Positions 51,885 through 60,529 of a DNA stretch of 64,000 nt are shown one piece after another (the first letter of the stretch is position 1; every line of letters begins with the position of its first letter). The position numbers and the translations under genes are program-made. The notes beneath the pieces are model-generated. The model saw nothing but the letters and a program-made list of their open reading frames with translations, made no database searches and had not been told where the DNA came from. Location: assembly GCF_011694515.1 (NCBI RefSeq), contig NZ_CP050192.1:119440-183439 (forward strand), given 5' to 3'. The DNA comes from Mycobacterium sp. DL592. GTDB lineage: Bacteria; Actinomycetota; Actinomycetes; Mycobacteriales; Mycobacteriaceae.

Positions 51885-52256
51885 TCAGCTCTGCCGTGCC
51901 GCCTTGAGGTTCTTCTTGGCTGCGCGGCGCAGCTGGAAGATCCGGGCTGCACCGACCAGCACCGCGACCAGACCCCCGCAGACGGCCGCCGCCAGGATCG
52001 CGACACCCAGCGGCAGCGTCCACTGCCAGCCGAGGAAGGCGAACTTGGCCGACTCGGTGTTCTGCGCCACGAAGATCAGCAGGACGGTAAGGATCAGGAA
52101 GCCGAAGATGAGCGACGTCCACAGTGCAGCTGCCCTGGTGAAGCCCACCTCCGATACCGGTTGAGCGGGTACTTTCGCCGGCTCGGGCGGCGGCGGGGGC
52201 ACCGCCGGCCCCGGCGGCGTCGGATCGGTAGGCGATACCTCGGGTTCGCTGCTCAT
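51885..52256 (-). CDS. LapA-domain (DUF1049) membrane protein
   Basis: The 123-residue protein has a proline-rich cytosolic N terminus (PTPPGPAVPPPPPEPAK) and two helices at about 43-64 and 81-104. They bracket FVAQNTESAKFAFLGWQWTLPLG, the LapA core, and a basic C-terminal tail follows. The position matches Rv3760. E. coli LapA takes part in LPS regulation; the mycobacterial role is unknown. The ATG at 52256 is preferred: a longer frame adds 26 residues without domain match. Confidence 0.82.
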   Translation of the reverse strand: MSSEPEVSPTDPTPPGPAVPPPPPEPAKVPAQPVSEVGFTRAAALWTSLIFGFLILTVLLIFVAQNTESAKFAFLGWQWTLPLGVAILAAAVCGGLVAVLVGAARIFQLRRAAKKNLKAARQS

Positions 52257-52398
52257 AACGCCATCTTTGCCCTTTCGAGGCGGGAAAGAAACCACCAACG
52301 GGGTAACCAGAGGCTGACACCCACAGTGATTCAAATCTGGGCGCCGACGGCTCGGGGTCGTTAGTGTCGGTCAAGGGATGGGGTGGAAAGGACGCTCA

Positions 52399-53352
52399 AT
52401 GATCGCGTCGCGTCGATCGAGGCGAATGCGGTTGGCGGTGCTGCTGGTTGCGCTCGTCGTGCCGCTGGCCGCCGGCTGTGGCAGTTCGAACCCGCTCGGC
52501 GGCGGTTCGGCGTCGGGCGATCTCAAGACGTTGGTTGTGGGTTCCGCGGACTTTCCCGAGTCGAAGATCATCGCCGAGATCTACGCACAAGCCCTGGAGG
52601 CCAACGGGTTCACCGTGGGCAGGCAGTTCGGTATCGGCAGCCGGGAAACCTACGTCCCAGCGGTGCGTGACCACTCGATCGACCTGGTGCCCGAGTACAC
52701 CGGAAACCTGCTGCAGTACTTCAATCCCAAGGCCAACGTGACCACCCCGGACCAGGTCGAGCTGGCGCTGATCCGGGCTCTGCCGGGGGACTTGTCGATT
52801 CTGACGCCCGCACCGGCTAATGACACCGACACCGTGGCGGTCACTTCGGAGACTGCGCAGAAGTGGAACCTCAAGACCATCGGTGACCTCGCCGCACATT
52901 CAGCCGAGGTGAAGTTCGGTGCGCCGTCGGAATTCCAGAGCCGCACCGAGGGACTGCCCGGTCTGAAGGCCAAGTACGGGCTGGACATCAAGCCGGACAA
53001 CTTCGTCTCCATCAGCGACGGCGGCGGCCCGGCCACGGTGCGCGCACTGCTGGACGGCACTGTCACCGCGGCCGACATCTTCAGCACCTCCCCGGCGATA
53101 CCGCAGAACAAGCTGGTCGTGCTCGAGGACCCGAAGAACAACTTCCTGGCGGCCAACGTCGTTCCCCTGGTGAGTTCGCAGAAGAAGTCCGAGGAACTGA
53201 AGAAGGTGCTCGACGCGGTCTCGGCCAAGCTCACCACGGCGGGGCTGATCGAACTCAACACCGCGGTGTCGGGCAACTCCGGCGTCGATCCCGACCAGGC
53301 CGCACGAAAGTGGATCAGCGACAACGGGTTCGACAAGCCGATCGGGAAATAG
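52399..53352 (+). CDS. proX: ProX, compatible-solute ABC transporter binding lipoprotein
   Basis: The 317-residue lipoprotein precursor has the lipobox LAAGC with Cys27. The OpuAC-type domain begins LKTLVVGSADFPESKIIAEIYAQALEANGFTV. It continues with DLVPEYTGNLLQYF, the aromatic region that binds quaternary amines such as glycine betaine. AAAGGA precedes the ATG at 52399 by eight bases; an in-frame ATG at 52378 has no such site. First gene of proXVWZ, matching Rv3759c. Confidence 0.92.
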   Translation: MIASRRSRRMRLAVLLVALVVPLAAGCGSSNPLGGGSASGDLKTLVVGSADFPESKIIAEIYAQALEANGFTVGRQFGIGSRETYVPAVRDHSIDLVPEYTGNLLQYFNPKANVTTPDQVELALIRALPGDLSILTPAPANDTDTVAVTSETAQKWNLKTIGDLAAHSAEVKFGAPSEFQSRTEGLPGLKAKYGLDIKPDNFVSISDGGGPATVRALLDGTVTAADIFSTSPAIPQNKLVVLEDPKNNFLAANVVPLVSSQKKSEELKKVLDAVSAKLTTAGLIELNTAVSGNSGVDPDQAARKWISDNGFDKPIGK

Positions 53353-54444
53353 ATGATCACCTTCGCCAACGTCACCAAGACCTACCCCGACGGAACCGTC
53401 GCCGTCGACGACCTCACCCTCGAGGTGCCGAGCGGAACGCTGACCGTGTTCGTCGGCCCGTCGGGCTGCGGCAAGACCACCTCGATGCGGATGATCAACC
53501 GGATGATCGAGCCGACGTCGGGGACGATCAGTGTCGACGGCCGCGACATCGCCGGCGTGAACCCGGTCAAACTGCGCCTCGGGATCGGCTACGTCATTCA
53601 GAGCGGCGGGCTGATGCCGCACCAACGGGTCATCGACAACGTCGCGACCGTCCCGGTGCTCAAGGGCCAGTCCCGCAGGGAAGCCCGCAAGGCCGCCTAC
53701 GACGTGCTTGAGCGGGTGGGGCTGGACCCGAAACTGGGCGACCGCTACCCCGCGCAGCTCTCCGGTGGCCAGCAGCAGCGTGTCGGTGTGGCCAGGGCAC
53801 TGGCCGCCGACCCCCCGATCCTGCTGATGGACGAACCGTTCTCGGCGGTCGACCCGGTGGTGCGCGACGAGTTGCAGGTCGAAATCCTGCGTCTGCAAGA
53901 CGAATTGCGCAAAACCATCGTCTTCGTCACCCACGACATCGACGAGGCGATCACCCTCGGCGACCGGGTCGCGGTCTTCGGGCCCGGCGGCACGCTGCAG
54001 CAGTACGACGCACCCGCACGGCTGCTGTCCAACCCGGCCAACGACTTCGTGGCCGGCTTCATCGGCGCCGACCGCGGCTACCGAGGCCTGCAGTTCAAGG
54101 CCGCCGCCGGCCTGCCCCTGCACGACGTCGCCACGGTGACCGAGGCCGGGATCGACGCGCTGTCGCTGGCACCCGGTGACTGGCGGCTGGTCACCAGGGA
54201 TGACGGCCGGCCATACGCGTGGATCAACGCCGACGGGGTGCAGCTGCACCGCGGCGGAAGTTCGTTGTACGACAGCACGATCGCCGGCGGATCGCTGTTC
54301 GGCCCGGACGGCACCCTGCGCCTGGCGCTGGACGCGGCACTGTCCTCACCGTCCGGGCTCGGGGTGGCCGTCGACGGCGACGGGCAGGTGATCGGCGGAG
54401 TGAAGGCCGCCGATGTGCTGGCCGCCCTGGACGGCGACGGGTGA
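53353..54444 (+). CDS. proV: ProV, compatible-solute ABC transporter ATPase
   Basis: The 363-residue ATPase has Walker A GPSGCGKTT (35-43), signature LSGGQQQR and Walker B ILLMDEPFSAVDP, then the H-loop THDIDEA. Residues from about 250 hold divergent CBS-like repeats, the osmosensing part in OpuA-type ATPases. The gene starts directly after the proX stop without a gap. Imports glycine betaine, choline or proline under osmotic stress. Confidence 0.93.
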   Translation: MITFANVTKTYPDGTVAVDDLTLEVPSGTLTVFVGPSGCGKTTSMRMINRMIEPTSGTISVDGRDIAGVNPVKLRLGIGYVIQSGGLMPHQRVIDNVATVPVLKGQSRREARKAAYDVLERVGLDPKLGDRYPAQLSGGQQQRVGVARALAADPPILLMDEPFSAVDPVVRDELQVEILRLQDELRKTIVFVTHDIDEAITLGDRVAVFGPGGTLQQYDAPARLLSNPANDFVAGFIGADRGYRGLQFKAAAGLPLHDVATVTEAGIDALSLAPGDWRLVTRDDGRPYAWINADGVQLHRGGSSLYDSTIAGGSLFGPDGTLRLALDAALSSPSGLGVAVDGDGQVIGGVKAADVLAALDGDG

Positions 54445-54448
54445 GCCG

Positions 54449-55093
54449 ATGAACTATCTGCTCACCCATCTCGACAAGGCCTGGGCGCTGACGGTCATCC
54501 ATCTGCGGCTGTCGCTGATCCCGGTGGTGCTCGGCCTGCTGATCGCGTTGCCGCTGGGTGCCTTCGTGTGGCGGACCACGGCGCTGCGCCGGCTCACCAC
54601 GGTAACCGCCAGCATCATCTTCACCATCCCGTCGCTGGCACTGTTCGTGGTGCTGCCGCTGATCATTCCCACCCGGATCCTCGACGAGGCCAACGTCATC
54701 GTCGCGCTCACCCTCTACACCACCGCGCTGCTGGTTCGGGCGGTGCCCGAAGCGCTGGATGCGGTCCCGGGTCAGGTGCGCGACGCCGCCACCGCCGTCG
54801 GCTACACCGGTTTGTCCCGGATGCTCAAAGTTGAACTGCCGCTGTCGATTCCGGTTCTCATCGCCGGACTCAGAGTCGTCGCAGTAACCAATATCTCGAT
54901 GGTCTCGGTCGGCTCGGTGATCGGCATCGGCGGGCTGGGCACCTGGTTCACCGAGGGCTATCAGGCCGACAAGAGCGACCAGATCGTCGCCGGGATCATC
55001 GCGATCTTCGTGCTCGCGATCGTCATCGACGTCCTCATCCTGCTGGCCGGGCGGGCCATCACGCCGTGGGCGCGGGCGAAGGCGGCGGCATGA
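54449..55093 (+). CDS. proW: ProW, compatible-solute ABC transporter permease
   Basis: The 214-residue permease has about six helices and an EAA-type loop: DAATAVGYTGLSRMLKVELPLSIPVLIAG. It pairs with the second permease (55090), forming the heteromeric channel. The ATG at 54449 lies four bases after the proV stop; the stop overlaps proZ by four bases. Confidence 0.9.
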   Translation: MNYLLTHLDKAWALTVIHLRLSLIPVVLGLLIALPLGAFVWRTTALRRLTTVTASIIFTIPSLALFVVLPLIIPTRILDEANVIVALTLYTTALLVRAVPEALDAVPGQVRDAATAVGYTGLSRMLKVELPLSIPVLIAGLRVVAVTNISMVSVGSVIGIGGLGTWFTEGYQADKSDQIVAGIIAIFVLAIVIDVLILLAGRAITPWARAKAAA

Positions 55094-55878
55094 ACTTCCT
55101 CAACCAAGCGCTGAGCTTCATCTTCACCGCAGCCAACTGGGAGGGTAAGTCCGGCATCGGCGCCCGCATCCTGGAACACCTGCAGTACACCGCCATCGCG
55201 GTCGTCGTCTCCGCGCTGATCGCCATCCCGATCGGCCTGCTGATCGGGCACACCGGGCGCGGCACCTTCCTGGTCGTCACCGGGGTCAACGCGCTGCGAG
55301 CCCTGCCGACCCTGGGTGTGCTGTTGCTCGGCGTGCTGCTCTGGGGCCTGGGTCTGCTGCCGCCGACCATCGCGCTGATGTTGCTGGGCATCCCGCCGCT
55401 GCTGGCAGGCACCTACGCCGGGGTGGCCAACGTCGATCCGAAAATCGTCGACGCGGCCCGCTCGATGGGGATGACCGAGACGCAGGTCCTCACCCGCGTC
55501 GAGGTGCCCAACGCGCTGCCGCTCATCCTGGGCGGGCTGCGCACCGCGACGCTGCAGGTGGTCGCCACGGCCACCGTGGCCGCCTACGCCAGCCTTGGCG
55601 GGCTGGGCCGCTACCTGATCGACGGCATCAAGATCCGCCAGTTCCACATCGCGTTGGTCGGTGCGCTGCTTGTCACGGTGCTGGCGCTGGCGCTCGACGC
55701 GTTGCTGGCCCTGGCGGTGTGGTCCTCGGTGCCCGGCGCCGGCCGGTTCCGCCGGATGCCGCAACCGCTGCTCGACGATGAGATCAGTTTCGACTCGAAA
55801 GCACCCACATCACAGAAGAGCCGCACTTGGCGACCTGGCTACGAACGCGGCGACCCGTCGCTTACGGTAGACGGGTGA
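55090..55878 (+). CDS. proZ: ProZ, compatible-solute ABC transporter permease
   Basis: The 262-residue permease has about six helices and the EAA-type loop DAARSMGMTETQVLTRVEVPNALPLILGG. The C terminus extends about 40 residues past the last helix (RRMPQPLLDDEISFDSKAPT), unlike ProW. ATGA overlap with proW, GTGA overlap with the glycolipid-binding gene. Matches Rv3756c. Confidence 0.9.
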   Translation: MNFLNQALSFIFTAANWEGKSGIGARILEHLQYTAIAVVVSALIAIPIGLLIGHTGRGTFLVVTGVNALRALPTLGVLLLGVLLWGLGLLPPTIALMLLGIPPLLAGTYAGVANVDPKIVDAARSMGMTETQVLTRVEVPNALPLILGGLRTATLQVVATATVAAYASLGGLGRYLIDGIKIRQFHIALVGALLVTVLALALDALLALAVWSSVPGAGRFRRMPQPLLDDEISFDSKAPTSQKSRTWRPGYERGDPSLTVDG

Positions 55879-56477
55879 GTGCAGCCAAAGATGCGACTGA
55901 AAGCGCTTGGCCGGCGACCCTGACCTGGCGCGCATACGACGCTTCGCGGATGGAATCCACCCGCGTCCAGTTGTCGGGAAACCGGATCAAGGCCTACGGC
56001 CGCATCGTGGCCGCCGCAGCCGGGACGCATCCCGCGTTCAGCGCCTCATATGACCTGGTCACCGACGAGAGCGGCGCCACAAAGCGGCTGTCGCTGAGCA
56101 TCACACTGGCCGAGCGCGACCGCCAGCTGTCGATCGCCCGCGACGACGAGAACATGTGGCTGATCACCGACCACCAGGGCCAGTCGCGCGGCTCCTACGA
56201 GGGTGCGCTCGACGTCGACGTCGTCTTCAGCCCGTTCTTCAACGCACTGCCGATCCGGCGCACCGGCCTCTACCGCCGGGCCGATTCGGTGACCCTGCCG
56301 GTGGTCTACGTGAACCTGCCCGACCTCACCGTCAGCCAGGCGTCGATCAGCTACAGCAGTTCCGGGGCGGACGGCAGTGAGGGCATCAAACTGCATTCGC
56401 CGGTGGCCGAAACCACCATCACCGTCGACGCCGACGGGTTCATCCTCGACTACCCGGGCCTGGCAGAGCGGATCTGA
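55875..56477 (+). CDS. Putative glycolipid-binding domain protein
   Basis: The 200-residue protein matches the putative glycolipid-binding family: [19 protein letters not shown] at the start, [18 protein letters not shown] in the middle, and [17 protein letters not shown], a strongly conserved run of the family. No signal peptide or helix, all beta-like. The GTG at 55875 overlaps the proZ stop. Matches Rv3755c. Its end overlaps the convergent tyrA by 38 bases, so the two 3' ends share sequence. Confidence 0.85.
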   Translation: MSAAKDATESAWPATLTWRAYDASRMESTRVQLSGNRIKAYGRIVAAAAGTHPAFSASYDLVTDESGATKRLSLSITLAERDRQLSIARDDENMWLITDHQGQSRGSYEGALDVDVVFSPFFNALPIRRTGLYRRADSVTLPVVYVNLPDLTVSQASISYSSSGADGSEGIKLHSPVAETTITVDADGFILDYPGLAERI

Positions 56478-57399
56478 TCACCCCGCCGGCGCGGCCGGCG
56501 GCGGCGAGTTCCTCGCGCCAGTTCTCCCCGCCTAGGGCGGTCGTGACGATCTGCGGGCGCGAGAAGCTGTCATAGCGGGCGCGTGCGGCGTGCCCGGCCT
56601 CGACCAGTTCGGCCACCGAGCCCTTGTCGGCCAGCGACGCCCTGGTGTGGGTCAGCAGGTCCAGCGCCCGGTCGAGAAGGGGCAGCAGCTGCTCGGCGTT
56701 GGCCTCGCACATCGCCCGCACCAAATCCGGCGAGGTCGCCGCCACCCGGGTGCCGTCCCGGAAAGAACCGGCCGCCAGCGAGAAAGCCAGCGGCACTTCG
56801 CCTGCGGTGATCGCCAGCGCCTCGGCCAGCAGGTGCGGCAGGTGGGAGATACTCGCCGCCGCGGCGTCGTGCTCGTCGGACTTGGCCGGAACCACGACAG
56901 CACCGCAGTCCAGCGCCAGGTGCATCACCTGCGCCCACACCCCGGCGTCGACGTGCTCGTCGACCGACAACACCCACGGGGCGCCGGTGAACAACCGGGC
57001 GTCCCCGGCGGCCCAGCCGGAGTGCGCCGTGCCTGCCATCGGATGCCCGCCGACGTAGCGGTCCACCAGGCCGGCCTTGCGCACCTGTGCCAGGACCGCA
57101 CCCTTGACGCTGATGACATCGGTCAGCGGGCACTCGGGGGCGACGTCCTTGACGTGGCTGAGCATCAGCGACAGCGCGGGCATCGGCACGGCCAGGAGGA
57201 TCAGAGCCTCACGCTCGGCCGCCCAGGACAACGCCTCGGTGAGGTCGGTGGTGGCGCCGAAGCCGTCCACCTTGGCCGCGTCGGCGCCCTCGACCGACCG
57301 GTTGTATCCGAACGTCTCGCGCCCGGCCGCCACCGTCGCGCGCATCACTGATCCGCCGATCAGGCCCAGCCCGAGCACGCACACGGGAGTCTTCGTCAC
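56440..57399 (-). CDS. tyrA: TyrA, prephenate dehydrogenase
   Basis: The 319-residue enzyme has the NAD-binding [12 protein letters not shown] (about 10-21), the substrate-binding [13 protein letters not shown] (about 116-128), and the helical C-terminal dimer domain ([25 protein letters not shown]). It converts prephenate to 4-hydroxyphenylpyruvate in tyrosine synthesis. HisC2, encoded in this window, could supply the following transamination. Matches Rv3754. No ACT domain is present, so feedback control by that route is not expected. Divergent from the tadA-partner gene. Confidence 0.93.
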   Translation of the reverse strand: MTKTPVCVLGLGLIGGSVMRATVAAGRETFGYNRSVEGADAAKVDGFGATTDLTEALSWAAEREALILLAVPMPALSLMLSHVKDVAPECPLTDVISVKGAVLAQVRKAGLVDRYVGGHPMAGTAHSGWAAGDARLFTGAPWVLSVDEHVDAGVWAQVMHLALDCGAVVVPAKSDEHDAAAASISHLPHLLAEALAITAGEVPLAFSLAAGSFRDGTRVAATSPDLVRAMCEANAEQLLPLLDRALDLLTHTRASLADKGSVAELVEAGHAARARYDSFSRPQIVTTALGGENWREELAAAGRAGGVIRSALPGPGSRG

Positions 57400-57480
57400 A
57401 TCTTCCAGGTTGGCACATCGACCCTGGCCGCTACCGATTGCCTGGTCAAAAGGCCTGCTCAGCGACTAGCGTATGCGGCC

Positions 57481-57999
57481 ATGGGAGCACAGCGAGCGTC
57501 AGCACCGGGGTCGGCGGACACCCCGGACGGCTTCGGCGTGGCTGTGGTCCGCGAGGAAGGCAAGTGGCGGTGTTCGCCGCTGAGCGCCAAGGTGTTGACG
57601 AGTTTGAACGCCGCCGAAACCGAGTTGCGTGAATTGCGCAGTGCCGGAGCGGTGTTCGGGCTGCTCGACATCGACGACGAATTCTTCCTGATCGTGCGCC
57701 CGGCGCCGTCGGGCACCCGGCTGCTGCTCTCGGACGCCACCGCCGCACTGGACTATGACATCGCCGCGGAGGCGCTGGAGACCCTCGACGCCGACATTTC
57801 CGCCGAAGATCTCGAGGATTCCGACCCCTTCGAGGAGGGCGATCTCGGGGTGCTCGCCGATATCGGCCTGCCCGAGGCGGTGCTGGGCGTGATTCTCGCC
57901 GAGACCGACCTCTACGCCGACGAACAGCTGGGCCGGATCGCCCGCGAGATGGGGTTCGCCGACGAGTTGGCGGCAGTTCTGGACCGCCTCGATCGGTGA
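57481..57999 (+). CDS. tRNA adenosine deaminase-associated protein
   Basis: The 172-residue acidic protein belongs to the actinobacterial family named after its fixed place before tadA. It has two strand-rich halves (FGVAVVREEGKWRCSPL and VFGLLDIDDEFFLIVRP) and then a long run with many Asp and Glu (ALETLDADISAEDLEDSDPFEEGD). It contains no known catalytic motif. Its stop overlaps the tadA start. A TAGCGT (57467-57472) eight bases upstream may be a -10 box of a near-leaderless mRNA. Matches Rv3753c. Confidence 0.87.
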   Translation: MGAQRASAPGSADTPDGFGVAVVREEGKWRCSPLSAKVLTSLNAAETELRELRSAGAVFGLLDIDDEFFLIVRPAPSGTRLLLSDATAALDYDIAAEALETLDADISAEDLEDSDPFEEGDLGVLADIGLPEAVLGVILAETDLYADEQLGRIAREMGFADELAAVLDRLDR

Positions 58000-58457
58000 G
58001 CTCCGACGAGTCGCTGATTCGCGCAGCGATCGCGGCTGCCGGCGCGGCCGGACCCGATGACGTGCCGATCGGTGCGGTGGTGTTCGGCCCCGACGGTCGT
58101 GAGCTGGCCCGGGCCGCCAATGCCCGCGAAGAACTGGGTGATCCGACCGCGCACGCCGAGATCCTGGCGCTGCGGGCCGCTGCCCGGGTGTACGGCGACG
58201 GGTGGCGGCTGGAAGGCACCACGATCGCGGTGACGGTGGAACCGTGCACGATGTGCGCGGGCGCGCTGGTGATGGCGCGGGTGGGCACCGTGGTGTTCGG
58301 GGCGTGGGAGCCCAAGACCGGCGCGGTGGGCTCGCTGTGGGACGTGGTGCGTGATCGGCGGCTGACGCACCGCCCGCAGGTGCGCGGGGGAGTGCTGGCC
58401 GACGAGTGCGCCGCGCTGCTGGAGGGCTTTTTCGCCCGTCAACGCGATTTGGGTTAG
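57996..58457 (+). CDS. tadA: TadA, tRNA-specific adenosine deaminase
   Basis: The 153-residue deaminase has the zinc site HAE (53-55) and PCTMC (83-87), with E55 as the proton shuttle. TadA converts A34 of tRNA-Arg(ACG) to inosine so it can read CGU, CGC and CGA; that tRNA is encoded at 23480. The GTG start overlaps the partner gene stop. The Ser tRNA begins 28 bases after its stop. Matches Rv3752c. Confidence 0.93.
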   Translation: MSSDESLIRAAIAAAGAAGPDDVPIGAVVFGPDGRELARAANAREELGDPTAHAEILALRAAARVYGDGWRLEGTTIAVTVEPCTMCAGALVMARVGTVVFGAWEPKTGAVGSLWDVVRDRRLTHRPQVRGGVLADECAALLEGFFARQRDLG

Positions 58458-58485
58458 CCCGGGCCGGGACCGTAAGCTTGCCGAC

Positions 58486-58573
58486 GGTGGCGTGTCCGAG
58501 CGGCCTAAGGAGCACGCCTCGAAAGCGTGTGACGGGTAACCCCCGTCCGAGGGTTCAAATCCCTCCGCCACCG
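58486..58573 (+). tRNA. tRNA-Ser (anticodon CGA)
   Basis: Acceptor stem GGTGGCG (58486-58492) pairs with CGCCACC (58566-58572), discriminator G58573. The arm CACGC-CTCGAAA-GCGTG gives anticodon CGA. Long variable arm present. Acceptor stem and 3' end (GGGTTCAAATCCCTCCGCCACC) are the same as in the UGA tRNA at 889, apart from one base in the T arm region. Confidence 0.95.
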
Positions 58574-58871
58574 CCATAGTCCTGATCCTGTTCGCGCAGG
58601 TGAAGGGCTATTTCTATGTTTGCCTGCGCGGTGGCTTGCCCATCCTGTGCCCACATTCGTTGCTGGGCCGGCCAACTACGACGGGAAGTCGACCGCGACG
58701 GTGGCAATGCCCCAGGAGGTTGGCAGCCCAAGATACGAGAGAGCGGCCAAGGGAGCGATTCAGTTCGACGCAAATTGGTGAGCGGAAGTCGGCGACACAG
58801 CACAAGGTCCCAGGTGAGCGAGCACCTGTTGGATTCCGAGAAGGCACTAAGGCCTCAGAACGGCTGCAGGA
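58574..58871. other. Intergenic stretch after tRNA-Ser, no supported gene
   Basis: Both strands have open frames of 80-145 codons here, but none has a ribosome site plus recognisable protein character, and they overlap in several frames. No inverted repeats or duplicate of the tRNA 3' end were seen. The stretch leads into the accessory operon and may be a remnant of the inserted segment. Confidence 0.4.
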
Positions 58872-59342
58872 ATGACGGCGCCGGGCAAATACGCGACTCA
58901 AGCTGCTGAGGACATGGGTCGGGTTCACTACCATCGAGCGGTGCCCGACGACGGACCCGACCCAAACGCCTTGGTTGTTCGGCTCCGTCCCGTCGCTCCT
59001 GAAGCGATGCTGGCACAGGCCGAAAAGGCGCACCGCCACAACGGACATTTTCGTCTCTCGGTCTTTGCCGACAAGCTTCGAGAAGGCGAGGAGGAGGCTG
59101 CGTTGATCGACCGCTTGCTAGACGCAGCGGAGGTGAGTGGGATCCTTCGGGCGAATAATCCCAAGTACTGGTTCTGTCAGCGGGCAGGGGATCTGCTGGA
59201 CGACGGCTTCAAGTTCGTAAAGGACGGATATCCTGGCGAAGTGCCGGAACATTGGTCGATAGACCTTGGCAACACGCCGTCCTTGCATGACACTGAGAAA
59301 CTCGCAGGCCATTTGACTGGACCGGGAAGGTGGGATTCGTGA
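58872..59342 (+). CDS. Accessory protein of unknown function, first of a three-gene unit
   Basis: The 156-residue, charged, soluble protein has a DGPDPNALVVRLRPVAPEAMLAQAEKAHRHNGHFRLSVFAD-type first half (broken here into known-looking strand and helix segments). The second half contains NPKYWFCQRAGDLLDDGF and a C-terminal HWSIDLGNTP segment. I do not recognise a family with a function. An ATG at 58914 (MGRVHYHRAV) is an alternative start. Its stop overlaps the GTG of the next gene. The location just past a tRNA, the lower GC and the weaker codon bias compared with neighbours suggest horizontal origin. Confidence 0.6.
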   Translation: MTAPGKYATQAAEDMGRVHYHRAVPDDGPDPNALVVRLRPVAPEAMLAQAEKAHRHNGHFRLSVFADKLREGEEEAALIDRLLDAAEVSGILRANNPKYWFCQRAGDLLDDGFKFVKDGYPGEVPEHWSIDLGNTPSLHDTEKLAGHLTGPGRWDS

Positions 59343-59698
59343 GCATCGAGATCATCATCGACCCGAATGTTCGAGTCGCTGACAACCGTACGTATAGCGG
59401 CTTCGAAGACGTGTTGGGCGGCTTCGTGGAGGACCTCGTGCCAGGAGCGCCGGTCGTGGTGCTCGAAGAGGAATCAGATGTTGTGGGCAATGCCACCGTC
59501 TACGAGGTTGACTACGAGAAGGAATTGATCTACCTCACCGTCAATTGGTCATCGTTGGCCCCACGGCTTAGTCGTCCGTTGCCTTCAGCCAGCGTGTCGG
59601 CAGTGGTCCGAGCCACCGTCGGCCCGGTGCCGCACGAGGAATCAAACCTCGGGTTCAACGTGAGCCGAGTAGGTATCGACTACCTCATCTCCGCCTGA
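59339..59698 (+). CDS. Accessory protein of unknown function, second of the unit
   Basis: The 119-residue acidic protein starts at a GTG overlapping the previous stop (GTGA). Its start (SIEIIIDPNVRVADNRTYS) and centre (VVVLEEESDVVGNATVYEVDYEKELIYLTV) look like a small beta-barrel. No membrane segment, cysteine or known motif. Coupled translation with both neighbours means the three proteins are probably used together. Confidence 0.6.
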   Translation: MSIEIIIDPNVRVADNRTYSGFEDVLGGFVEDLVPGAPVVVLEEESDVVGNATVYEVDYEKELIYLTVNWSSLAPRLSRPLPSASVSAVVRATVGPVPHEESNLGFNVSRVGIDYLISA

Positions 59699-60147
59699 TG
59701 ATCCAAGCGTCGCTACTCCTGTGCGACTTCGCCCAGGTGGCCGAGGGGAAGCTGTACATCGCTGGGGGCGGATGGTCATACGCCAACCGGTTGCAGGGAT
59801 ACCTCGCAGGGATGCTGAAGTTGCCCTGGGAATATGCACAGAAGCCAGTCAGAGGTCGCCTGTTGCTCGTTGACGACGCGGGAGTGCCGGTCCCCGCGAT
59901 TCACGGCGAAGGATCTGTTCGTACTGAGTTTGAGTTAGTTTCAGCGCCAGCGATGTCAGCTGCGAGGGGTCTGCCAATCGATGCTCCAATCGCTCTACCT
60001 CTCCCGCCACGGGAATTGCCCCATGGCGCCTACACTCTGGTCTTTGAGATCAACGGCGAACGCAGACCCGAATGGGAGTTGACCTTCCGAATCGTCGGCG
60101 CTGAATCGGAAGAGCTGCAAGGGAGAACCCCGCACCTACGCTCATAG
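59698..60147 (+). CDS. DUF6941-like protein, third of the unit
   Basis: The 149-residue protein begins MIQASLLLCDFAQVAEGKLY followed by IAGGGW, the layout of DUF6941 proteins (LLCD then a strand, then GGG). The rest is beta-rich with a conserved-looking PPRELPHGAYTLVFEINGE near the end. Function unknown. The ATG overlaps the previous stop by one base. Confidence 0.65.
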   Translation: MIQASLLLCDFAQVAEGKLYIAGGGWSYANRLQGYLAGMLKLPWEYAQKPVRGRLLLVDDAGVPVPAIHGEGSVRTEFELVSAPAMSAARGLPIDAPIALPLPPRELPHGAYTLVFEINGERRPEWELTFRIVGAESEELQGRTPHLRS

Positions 60148-60272
60148 TGCCGCCGCCATCGCCGTTGCCCATCGGCTCGCACTACCGACCCGAGTTCACC
60201 GGTTATCGGATACCAAGTGCTGTTTGTTGAGCTTGCTGTTACGTCAACCGCAGCTCTGGACCCCGCCTGGCC

Positions 60273-60500
60273 TTAGCGACCTGATCCTGGGTTTCGAGAC
60301 CATCGAGGCTTCTCAGCCTCCACACGCGCCCTTGCGTGTCTCCCAAACGACTTTCCCACTTCAGCCTCTTTGGCCGCAGCCCCTAGGCGGCGAAGCTGAT
60401 CGTTCACGCTTCCAATCGCCTCCTCTTCGATAGTGGCCAGCGGCACCTGAACACTACCGAAGTGCTCCTGTAGGTCGCGCTGAAGCTTGTCCATTGCCAC
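60273..60500 (-). CDS. Possible small helical protein, uncertain
   Basis: A 75-codon frame starting MAMDKLQRDLQEHFG reads as an amphipathic, charge-rich helix up to about residue 60, then ends in a basic Arg/Pro tail. There is no clear ribosome site. It fills part of a 382-base gap between the accessory operon and the exported repeat protein; the remaining gap (60148-60272, 60501-60529) shows nothing I can support. It may be the end of an older, truncated gene. Confidence 0.3.
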   Translation of the reverse strand: MAMDKLQRDLQEHFGSVQVPLATIEEEAIGSVNDQLRRLGAAAKEAEVGKSFGRHARARVEAEKPRWSRNPGSGR

Positions 60501-60529
60501 CGCACGCTTCTGTTTCGCACACTCGACGC

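Noticed and set aside
58600..58909. Two overlapping + frames of 90-97 codons after tRNA-Ser
   Set aside because: No ribosome site, no domain, overlapping frames; kept only as an intergenic note.
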